Origin: Bilophila wadsworthia ATCC 49260
GTDB taxonomy: Bacteria > Desulfobacterota > Desulfovibrionia > Desulfovibrionales > Desulfovibrionaceae
DNA: 7,312 bases
Assembly: GCF_000701705.1 (NCBI RefSeq)
Contig: NZ_JNJP01000128.1
Coordinates: forward strand, 1 to 7,312
Reading direction: 5' to 3'
Shown: in pieces, positions 1 through 4,660 of the stretch
How the letters are laid out: each line of letters begins with the position of its first letter
Numbering within the stretch: position 1 is the stretch's first letter
The notes under the pieces: model-generated
The model's database searches: none
Told to the model about the DNA's origin: nothing
Seen by the model: the letters and a program-made list of their open reading frames with translations, nothing else
Program-made: the position numbers and the translations under genes

Positions 1-207
1 TGGAATCGACAGTAACATGTGCACATGATCCACACACAGGTGCCCTTCCAATATCTTGCAGCCTCGGCAGTTGGCCAATTCATGAAATACGCCCACCAAC
101 TCCTCACGAATCTTGCCGTGCAAAACCTTTTTCCGGTATTTCGGAATCCACACTATATGATACTTACACTCCCAGACCGTATGACTTAAACTTTGTAATT
201 GCTTCAT
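1..207 (-). CDS. tnpA: IS200/IS605-family transposase TnpA, N-terminal part (cut by window edge)
   Basis: The minus strand reads an open frame of 69 codons from the ATG at 207-205 to the window edge without a stop. Y1-type HUH transposases of this family are about 130-150 residues, so roughly the C-terminal half lies outside the window. The family moves single-stranded DNA by cutting and joining subterminal hairpin ends. Visible marks are the N-terminal HTVWECKYHIVWIPKYR block (residues 9-25), typical of TnpA, and the HUH metal-binding motif His61-Val-His63 within VDHVHMLLSIP. The catalytic tyrosine would be in the missing part, so activity cannot be judged. An AAGGAGG ribosome binding site sits 6 bases before the ATG and fixes the start. 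Family assignment is very secure. No tnpB is visible in this window. Confidence 0.95.
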   Translation of the reverse strand, partial: MKQLQSLSHTVWECKYHIVWIPKYRKKVLHGKIREELVGVFHELANCRGCKILEGHLCVDHVHMLLSIP

Positions 208-213
208 AAAAAG

Positions 214-250
214 CCTCCTTGTTCTGCCTTGAGCGGTTCGGACAAGGAGG
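214..250 (-). promoter_or_regulatory. Hairpin sequestering the tnpA ribosome binding site
   Basis: In the tnpA mRNA (minus strand), the bases complementary to 242-250 read CCTCCTTGT and pair perfectly over 9 bp with ACAAGGAGG (complement of 214-222). The whole Shine-Dalgarno AAGGAGG is therefore inside the stem, with a 19-base loop (223-241). Translational repression by a 5' UTR stem-loop hiding the RBS is known for IS200. The same logic is inferred here from the pairing alone. Confidence 0.8.
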
Positions 251-285
251 TTTGCTGTTTTAGGGAATTGTCAAACTGCAGGAGC

Positions 286-315
286 CCCCCGGCTTAGCCG
301 GGGGATCACGTCAAG
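286..315. repeat. Subterminal end hairpin of the IS200/IS605 element
   Basis: CCCCCGGC (286-293) and GCCGGGGG (297-304) form an 8-bp stem with a 3-base TTA loop. It lies on the upstream side of tnpA and is followed on the plus strand by ATCACG and then TCAAG (311-315). Short GC-rich imperfect or perfect palindromes near each end are the recognition structures of this transposase family. TCAAG resembles the IS608 right-end cleavage site, but orientation and the exact cut cannot be settled from one end. The element boundary probably falls between about 305 and 325. Confidence 0.65.
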
Positions 316-494
316 GATTTGACCTTATCGAATCCCTGTTCCGCGCCTTTCCCCATTTTGGGAGGATGGAAAGATATAGAGCAGGTTCCCCTTTGAGTAT
401 TACGGATTGAACAGTGCACAATTCAAAAAAATCAGCGAATGGATTCCCTGTGAAAGAATGCAACATTCGAAGGAAAAACAATCCAAGCCAATAA
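316..494. other. Intergenic, no gene recognised
   Basis: This stretch separates the insertion-sequence end from the terminator at 495-532. It is less GC-rich than the rest of the window and has runs such as AAAAAAA near 425-431. The only open frame across it, on the minus strand (541-311), has no family resemblance and runs through the terminator, so I do not call it. There is no tRNA fold or obvious duplication of an IS end. Confidence 0.5.
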
Positions 495-532
495 AAAGCG
501 CCTTTCCCGCACAAACACGGGAAAGGCGCTTT
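493..532 (-). terminator. Strong intrinsic terminator, probably ending trpB transcription
   Basis: AAAGCGCCTTTCCCG (495-509) and CGGGAAAGGCGCTTT (518-532) form a perfect 15-bp stem with an 8-base loop. Read on the minus strand, the direction of trpB, the stem runs into TTTTTATTGG, which is a proper U-tract. On the plus strand the tail is TTCTTC and weaker, so the element may act in both directions. It lies about 175 bases past the trpB stop, beyond the gene-end hairpin at 625-692. No other plausible upstream gene reads into it. Confidence 0.85.
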
Positions 533-624
533 CTTCTTCAACAGGCAAAACCGCCATGGGGAATTCGATAAACACGAAAGGCTTTGGAGAGGAAGAAGGG
601 GGGATGCGAGCCGCGCTGGCAGGT
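533..624. other. Intergenic spacer, no gene recognised
   Basis: This spacer lies between the terminator at 493-532 and the trpB gene-end hairpin. Long reading frames on both strands pass through it, but they are extensions of frames antisense to trpB and lack ribosome binding sites or family similarity. Nothing functional is visible. Confidence 0.5.
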
Positions 625-692
625 TTGGGAGGGGAAGGAGAGCCGTGGGGGAGTTCCCCCTTCCTCAGAAAGGTTCTCCTTCCCCTCCCCAA
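625..692 (-). repeat. Gene-end hairpin, copy 1 (downstream of trpB), variant loop
   Basis: GGGAGGGGAAGGAGA (627-641) pairs perfectly with TCTCCTTCCCCTCCC (675-689). The pairing continues through GCC/GGT (642-644 with 672-674, one G-U) to give 18 bp. In the trpB direction it begins with TTGGGG 16 bases after the TAG stop and shares the GGAGAACCTTTCTG core with the copies at 5752 and 7250. Here the apex carries an extra nested hairpin, GGGGG-AGTT-CCCCC (647-660). No U-tract follows, so it is either a U-less terminator or a 3'-end stabiliser or dispersed palindrome. The strand given is the direction matching the other copies. Confidence 0.75.
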
Positions 693-708
693 TTCCTCTC
701 AATCCCGC

Positions 709-1917
709 CTACTTCGCGCTCTCCAGGAAAGCTTCCATCTGCTCGACGTCCTTGTCGCCGCGACCGGAGAGACACACCAGCAGCGCGGCGTCCTTGGGCA
801 GTGTGGGAGCCACTTTAACGGCCTGCGCCAAGGCGTGGGAGGATTCGAGCGCGGGGATGATGCCCTCCGTGCGGGACAGCAGGAAAAACGCGTCCACGGC
901 TTCCTTGTCGGTCACGCTGACGTACTCGGCGCGGCCTATGTCCTTGAGATAGCTGTGCTCGGGGCCGACGGAAGGATAATCGAGCCCGGCGGAAATGGAG
1001 TACACCGCGCCCGGTTCGCCTTTCTCGTCCTTGATCATGTAGGAATGGAAACCGTGCATCACGCCGGGTTCACCCTTGCACAGGCTGGCGGCATGATCGC
1101 CGTAGGTCAGGCCGCGTCCGGCGGGCTCCACACCGATAAGACGCACGTCCGCATCGTCCACAAATCCGGCGAACAGGCCGATGGCATTGGAGCCGCCGCC
1201 CACACAGGCGAAAGCGGCCACAGGCAGTTTCCCGCATTCGGCGAGCATCTGCTCGCGCGCTTCACAGCCGATGACGGCCTGAAAATGACGGACCATCGTG
1301 GGATAGGGATGCGGGCCGACCGCCGAACCGAGCACATAGAAGGTATCGGGATTGGCGATCCACGCGGCGAGCGCCTCGTCCACGGCTTCCTTGAGCGTGC
1401 GCTGGCCGGAAAGCGCGGGCACGACCTTCGCGCCGAGCATCTCCATGCGGATGACGTTCAGGCGCTGGCGCTTCATGTCCTCGGCACCCATGTACACGGT
1501 GCACTCCAGCCCGAGCAGGGCCGCCGTCGCCGCCGTCGCCACGCCATGTTGCCCCGCGCCGGTCTCCGCTACGATCCGCTTCTTGCCCATCCGCTTCGCC
1601 AGCAGACACTGGCCCAACGTATTGTTGATCTTGTGCGCGCCGAGATGGTTCAAATCCTCACGCTTGAGATAAATCTTGGCCCCGCCGAGGCGTTCGCTCA
1701 GATTGGCGCAAAAAAAGATGGGATTCGGACGCCCAGTGTAGTGCTTGAAATAGTAATCCAGCTCGTCCTTGAAAAAGGAATTGTCGCTATACCGATCAAA
1801 GGCTTCGGTCACTTCGTCAAGACGCGCCTTCAGATCATCGGGGACAAACTGCCCGCCGTAAGCGCCAAAGAAACCGGTGGATTCGGAAGCGGAGAGGGAA
1901 GTGGAAGACGTATTCAT
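709..1917 (-). CDS. trpB: Tryptophan synthase beta chain (TrpB1 type)
   Basis: This cytoplasmic PLP enzyme joins indole and L-serine to make L-tryptophan, normally as an alpha2-beta2 complex with TrpA, which supplies indole through a tunnel. The 402-residue product is full length for the TrpB1 class (about 390-410). Residues 14-27 (TGFFGAYGGQFVPD) are the typical N-terminal block. The PLP lysine is Lys96 in HLGAHKINNT, the catalytic Glu118 is in AETGAGQHG, the phosphate-binding loop GGGSNA is at 240-245, and Ser384 is in CLSGRGDKD. No key residue is missing. A TGAGGA ribosome binding site lies 7 bases before the ATG at 1917. The gene stands alone: no trpA, trpC or trpE is adjacent on either side. 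It is preceded by its own Trp attenuator and followed by a gene-end hairpin and an intrinsic terminator. trpA could be elsewhere in the genome, or the enzyme may salvage indole. Confidence 0.98.
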   Translation of the reverse strand: MNTSSTSLSASESTGFFGAYGGQFVPDDLKARLDEVTEAFDRYSDNSFFKDELDYYFKHYTGRPNPIFFCANLSERLGGAKIYLKREDLNHLGAHKINNTLGQCLLAKRMGKKRIVAETGAGQHGVATAATAALLGLECTVYMGAEDMKRQRLNVIRMEMLGAKVVPALSGQRTLKEAVDEALAAWIANPDTFYVLGSAVGPHPYPTMVRHFQAVIGCEAREQMLAECGKLPVAAFACVGGGSNAIGLFAGFVDDADVRLIGVEPAGRGLTYGDHAASLCKGEPGVMHGFHSYMIKDEKGEPGAVYSISAGLDYPSVGPEHSYLKDIGRAEYVSVTDKEAVDAFFLLSRTEGIIPALESSHALAQAVKVAPTLPKDAALLVCLSGRGDKDVEQMEAFLESAK

Positions 1918-1952
1918 GGCAGTTTCCTCATCTTAGGACGGGATACCACCAC

Positions 1953-1985
1953 AAAAAAACCGCGACCAGTATCCCGGCCGCGGTT
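1953..1985 (-). terminator. Attenuator terminator (3:4 hairpin) of the trpB leader
   Basis: On the minus strand AACCGCGGCC (complement of 1976-1985) pairs with GGTCGCGGTT (complement of 1958-1967): 10 bp including one G-U, with an 8-base loop. A run of T follows directly (complement of 1953-1957). It is a textbook intrinsic terminator placed about 36 bases before the trpB start codon. It can only act on transcripts entering trpB, so it marks premature termination rather than the end of an upstream gene. Confidence 0.92.
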
Positions 1986-2029
1986 GGATGTTTACGCTCT
2001 GTGAAGAAGACTCGACAACCCGGCACTCT

Positions 2030-2086
2030 TTAGCAAGAGTGCCACCACCAGCGAGCGGAGAGAAGGTTGACGGATTGAATGTTCAT
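2030..2086 (-). CDS. trpL: Trp leader peptide, 18 codons with Trp-Trp-Trp
   Basis: The minus strand from the ATG at 2086-2084 encodes MNIQSVNLLSARWWWHSC and stops at TAA (2032-2030). Three consecutive TGG codons (2050-2042) in an 18-codon frame, directly abutting the pause hairpin, are the signature of a tryptophan attenuation peptide. The product itself is probably not functional as a protein; its translation senses charged tRNA-Trp. An in-frame ATG three codons upstream (2095-2093) would give 21 residues. That start has only a weak AGGG about 4 bases before it. The shorter start has no ribosome binding site but coincides with the predicted transcription start, so it could be leaderless. The Trp codons and stop are certain; the start is not. 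Confidence 0.88.
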   Translation of the reverse strand: MNIQSVNLLSARWWWHSC

Positions 2087-2093
2087 GGGTGGC

Positions 2094-2122
2094 ATGATGC
2101 CCTGATTCGTTTTTCATGTCAA
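2094..2122 (-). promoter_or_regulatory. Candidate sigma70-type promoter for trpL-trpB
   Basis: On the minus strand a consensus TTGACA (complement of 2117-2122) stands 17 bases before CATCAT (complement of 2094-2099, 4 of 6 to TATAAT). It is preceded by an A-rich stretch (roughly 2125-2147) resembling an UP element. The start site would fall near 2087, immediately before the leader peptide ATG. The -35 and its surroundings are good but the -10 is only fair, so an alternative placement is possible. I see no TrpR-like operator palindrome. Confidence 0.5.
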
Positions 2123-2226
2123 TATCGTTTTCGCTTTTTTCTTTTCGCGAGCAAAGACAACCAGTTGTCGTTTTTGTCGTTTTTCGGGGCTTGCAGTACG
2201 GCGGACGACGGGATATTTTCCCGCGC

Positions 2227-3135
2227 ATGTTGACGACACGGCAAAAACACATCGCGCAAGTACTGGGATGCCTCACTCTGGTTTATATCTCGTGGGGCTC
2301 TTGTTTCATTTCCATCAAATTCGCTATTGAGAGCTTTCCCCCGTTCATGATGTGCGGCCTGCGCATGATGCTTGCGGGCGTACTCCTGTATCTCTGGAGT
2401 TGGGCGCGTGGCGAACGCAACTTGCCAACCCGCAAGGACCTCTCCCAAAGTTTCGTTCTCGCGTTCTTCATGGTGTTCATGGCCAGCGGTTTCCTCGCCA
2501 AAGGGCAGGAATCCATCTCCTCTGGTACGGCGGCCATGATCCTCGGCGCGGTGCCCATCTGGATGGTGCTCGGCGGCTGGCTGTTCTGCGGCGATCCCCG
2601 GCCTTCGTTAGTGCAGTTCTTCGGGCTCGGGACCGGCTTTGCGGGCCTCATCCTTCTCAGCGTCAATCAGACGGCCTCCGGCACGGACTCCGGATGGGGC
2701 ATCCTGCTTGTGCTGTGCGCCGCCTTCGGCTGGGTGACTGGCTCGTTCCTCTCCAAAAAACAGGCGAGCGAGACCCAGCTTTCCGTCATACAGACGAGCG
2801 GCCTGTTGATGTTCATCGGCGGCCTGCAGAGCCTCGTGGGTGCCGCCGTGCTTGGGGAGTTTTCCACGTTCTCGATGGATTCCGTCACTCCGCTGAGCGC
2901 GGGGGCGCTGCTCTATCTGGTCATCTTTGGGGCGATCATCGCCTACACCTGTTATTTCTGGCTGTTGCTGCACACCCGCACCGTGGTCGCCATTTCCTAC
3001 GAATACGTCAATCCGGTCATCGGCGTATTCCTCGGCTGGCTGCTCGCTGGCGAACAGGTGGACGGCGTCATCGTCACGGCCTGCTGCCTGACCGTCCTTT
3101 CCGTCTTCTTCATCGTTTCCCGAAAGCACGGATGA
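2227..3135 (+). CDS. EamA/DMT-superfamily transporter, YedA-like
   Basis: This is an inner-membrane protein of 302 residues, the usual length of ten-helix EamA permeases. Such proteins mostly export small metabolites or amino acids, but the substrate cannot be predicted. Two EamA repeats are visible, about residues 10-146 and 156-297. Both are made of hydrophobic helices, with the repeat-1 start YISWGSCFISIKF (20-32) and the repeat-2 end block YEYVNPVIGVFLG (258-270), both typical of the YedA branch. I chose the ATG at 2227 because the frame upstream (to 2116) is not membrane-like or conserved in style. The start lacks a clear ribosome binding site, and a small palindrome (2209-2223) lies just before it. 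The stop overlaps the gluQ start (ATGA), so the two genes are almost certainly co-transcribed. It is divergent from the Trp-attenuated trpB, which weakly hints at aromatic metabolism. Confidence 0.9.
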   Translation: MLTTRQKHIAQVLGCLTLVYISWGSCFISIKFAIESFPPFMMCGLRMMLAGVLLYLWSWARGERNLPTRKDLSQSFVLAFFMVFMASGFLAKGQESISSGTAAMILGAVPIWMVLGGWLFCGDPRPSLVQFFGLGTGFAGLILLSVNQTASGTDSGWGILLVLCAAFGWVTGSFLSKKQASETQLSVIQTSGLLMFIGGLQSLVGAAVLGEFSTFSMDSVTPLSAGALLYLVIFGAIIAYTCYFWLLLHTRTVVAISYEYVNPVIGVFLGWLLAGEQVDGVIVTACCLTVLSVFFIVSRKHG

Positions 3136-4121
3136 GCGCCTCCCGTCCCGTCCGGGGCAGGCTCGCGCCGAGCCCCACCGGTTTCCTGCACCTCGGCAAC
3201 GCATGGGCTTTTCTGCTCGCGTGGCTGGCCTGCCGGAGCAAAGGCGGTTCGCTCGTGCTGCGCATGGAGGACATCGATCCCGACCGTTCCCGACCCGAGT
3301 ACGCCGACGCGATCATCCGCGATCTGCGCTGGCTCGGGCTGGACTGGGACGAGGGCCCGGACGCCGGAGGACCGGCAGGACCGTACGTCCAGAGCGCCCG
3401 CATGGGGCTGTACGCGGACGCCCTGAACCGTCTGGACAGGGCCGGGCATATCTACCCTTGCTACTGTACCCGCAAGGAGCTTCGCACGTTGGCGGGTGCG
3501 CCCCATGTGGGGGACGCCGGGGCCGCCTACCCCGGAACCTGCCGCAACCTGCCCCCCGAACGCCGCGCCGAGCTGGAAGCCGCCGGACGCCGCCCGTGCA
3601 TCCGGCTCCGCTGCCCTTCCCAGAACTATGCTTTTGAGGATGCCGTATTCGGCCCTTTCAGCATGACATTGGAAGCCTGCGGCGGTGATTTCGCCTTGCG
3701 GCGCTCTGACGGCGTCATCGCCTACCAGCTTGCCGTGGTCGTGGACGACGGGCTCATGGGCATTACGCAAGTCGTCCGGGGGGAGGATCTACTCGTCTCC
3801 ACGCCGCGCCAGCTCGCCCTGTTCGATCTCCTCGGCTATCCCCGCCCCGCCTATATGCACCTGCCCCTGCTCTGCGATCCCGAAGGCGAACGCCTCGCCA
3901 AGCGCCACGCAAGCCTCACGTTGGCCTCCCTGCGGGACGCGGGCGTCTCTCCCGCCGCCGTAGCCGGCTACCTCGGCTGGAAGGCGGGGCTGATCGGCGC
4001 GCTCGCCCCCGCCCATCCCCGTAATCTCCTTCCGGCGTTCGATCCGGGCCGCCTGCGCTTCCTTCCCGAACGGGTCCTTATTGAAGCCGATCTCACGGCT
4101 TCGCTCTCCGTCGTCTGTTGA
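3132..4121 (+). CDS. gluQ: Glutamyl-Q tRNA(Asp) synthetase
   Basis: This cytoplasmic enzyme activates glutamate and attaches it to the queuosine base at the wobble position of tRNA-Asp. It is a shortened glutamyl-tRNA synthetase that lacks the anticodon-binding domain. The 329-residue length fits (the E. coli protein is about 300, canonical GltX about 470). The class I signature LAPSPTGFLHLGNA (11-24) holds the HIGH-like HLGN. RMEDIDPDRSRPEY (44-57) follows, and the KMSKS equivalent is RLAKRHAS (254-261). The family zinc site is visible as Cys110-x-Cys112 with Tyr133-x3-Cys137. VVRGEDLL (214-221) is also typical. The ATG overlaps the transporter stop by ATGA, suggesting translational coupling; dksA, its partner in many gamma-proteobacteria, is absent here. 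The neighbours do not suggest a queuosine operon. Confidence 0.95.
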   Translation: MSASRPVRGRLAPSPTGFLHLGNAWAFLLAWLACRSKGGSLVLRMEDIDPDRSRPEYADAIIRDLRWLGLDWDEGPDAGGPAGPYVQSARMGLYADALNRLDRAGHIYPCYCTRKELRTLAGAPHVGDAGAAYPGTCRNLPPERRAELEAAGRRPCIRLRCPSQNYAFEDAVFGPFSMTLEACGGDFALRRSDGVIAYQLAVVVDDGLMGITQVVRGEDLLVSTPRQLALFDLLGYPRPAYMHLPLLCDPEGERLAKRHASLTLASLRDAGVSPAAVAGYLGWKAGLIGALAPAHPRNLLPAFDPGRLRFLPERVLIEADLTASLSVVC

Positions 4122-4162
4122 CACGAAAACCCCTTTGTTGTCGCGCCGCAAGGTGTCTCTTG

Positions 4163-4191
4163 TTGCGTCTTGCGCCGATGGATGCTATTTT
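4163..4191 (+). promoter_or_regulatory. Candidate promoter for the small-protein/DUF1786 unit
   Basis: TTGCGT (4163-4168) and TATTTT (4186-4191) are separated by exactly 17 bases. They lie in the 138-base gap between gluQ and the next gene and would give a 5' UTR of about 60 bases. Both boxes are partial matches. No terminator is visible after gluQ, so read-through is also possible. Confidence 0.4.
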
Positions 4192-4243
4192 TTGGGCTGT
4201 TGTCTTGTCGCACTCGTCTGTGCGTTTCGCAGGCTCCCAACGC

Positions 4244-4258
4244 AAGGAAGGTTTCCTT
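4244..4258 (+). promoter_or_regulatory. Ribosome binding site of the small protein, inside a short palindrome
   Basis: AAGGAAGG (4244-4251) stands 8 bases before the ATG at 4260 and decides that start over upstream in-frame codons. The same bases form AAGGAA-GGT-TTCCTT, a 6-bp hairpin with a 3-base loop that could hide the site. Confidence 0.6.
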
Positions 4259-4259
4259 C

Positions 4260-4658
4260 ATGGCCGTATACGACGTTTTTACCCCTGAATGTCTGAATGA
4301 TCTTTTCCCCATCCAGCGGACCAATGATTTTTTCGATGCGCTGTTCGGCGATGCGGAAGAGGGAGCCTATGATATCCGTCTCGTTGTCGATCCCGAGGAA
4401 AGCGACGATGGCGAACTGCATTTTTACTTCGAACTCCACCAGCGCGCGGGCCGCTGCCTCGTGTGCAGCCTGACCTACGGCCTGCCGCAGGTTTTCGAGC
4501 GCCATCCCATCATCAATCTCAAAGGTCTGGTCAGTGACATTGCGAGCCGCGCCGGATGGGAACTCGACGATGTATGGTGGCGCATCGGCACTACGGAAAG
4601 CCTCTCCAGCGCGCTGCACCGCATCCCGCTGGTGCTTATCCAGAATAAAGGAAAATAG
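4260..4658 (+). CDS. Small conserved protein of unknown function (Desulfovibrionaceae type)
   Basis: This is a 132-residue soluble acidic protein without signal peptide or membrane segment. I recognise the style (YDVFTPE, then TNDFFDALFGDAEEGAYDI at 21-39, then LTYGLPQVFERHPIINLKG at 71-89) as that of a short protein common in Desulfovibrio relatives. From memory, databases have carried that protein under the spurious name pancreas/duodenum homeobox protein 1. There is no homeobox here. A Cys66-x2-Cys69 pair (CLVC) is the only metal- or redox-like motif, and one pair alone is weak evidence. The start at 4260 has a good ribosome binding site; a longer frame from 4170 adds 30 residues unlike the rest. 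The next gene begins 2 bases after its stop, so the two form an operon and may act together. Function is unknown. Confidence 0.85.
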   Translation: MAVYDVFTPECLNDLFPIQRTNDFFDALFGDAEEGAYDIRLVVDPEESDDGELHFYFELHQRAGRCLVCSLTYGLPQVFERHPIINLKGLVSDIASRAGWELDDVWWRIGTTESLSSALHRIPLVLIQNKGK

Positions 4659-4660
4659 TC

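Larger units (their letters stand above)
1953..2086 (-). promoter_or_regulatory. Tryptophan transcription attenuator upstream of trpB
   Basis: All four classical segments are visible on the minus strand. The 1:2 pause hairpin is GGCACTCTT/AAGAGTGCC (2035-2043 with 2022-2030, 9 bp, 4-base loop). It starts inside the third Trp codon and carries the leader stop codon at its apex. The antiterminator 2:3 pairs GCCGGGTTG (2016-2024) with CAACCGCGGC (1977-1986), 9 bp with one bulged G. The 3:4 terminator is at 1953-1985. In the established trp model, a ribosome stalled on uncharged-Trp codons covers the 5' arm of 1:2 and frees segment 2 to capture segment 3, so RNA polymerase reads into trpB. With plentiful Trp-tRNA the ribosome reaches the stop and the terminator forms. 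The pairings are read directly from the sequence; the mechanism is inferred from family knowledge. Confidence 0.92.

Noticed and set aside
269..274. A consensus TTGACA on the minus strand upstream of tnpA
   Set aside because: No acceptable -10 box is found 16-18 bases downstream, so it is not called as a promoter.
311..541. A 76-codon minus-strand frame between the IS and trpB
   Set aside because: It starts inside an intrinsic terminator stem, has no family resemblance or clear ribosome binding site, and lies next to an insertion sequence.
556..2004. A 482-codon plus-strand open frame covering trpB
   Set aside because: It is antisense to trpB, whose catalytic motifs are unmistakable. Its composition is that of a GC-rich shadow frame, and it crosses the gene-end hairpin and the attenuator.
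2155..2168. Short palindrome GACAAC-CA-GTTGTC between trpL and the transporter
   Set aside because: It is short, with a 2-base centre unsuitable for an RNA hairpin, and shows no match to a known operator I can name. It could be a regulator site but the evidence is too thin to list.
1992..2276. A 94-codon minus-strand frame over the trpB leader
   Set aside because: It reads the attenuator in another frame and overlaps the divergent transporter. The 18-codon frame with three Trp codons explains the region better.
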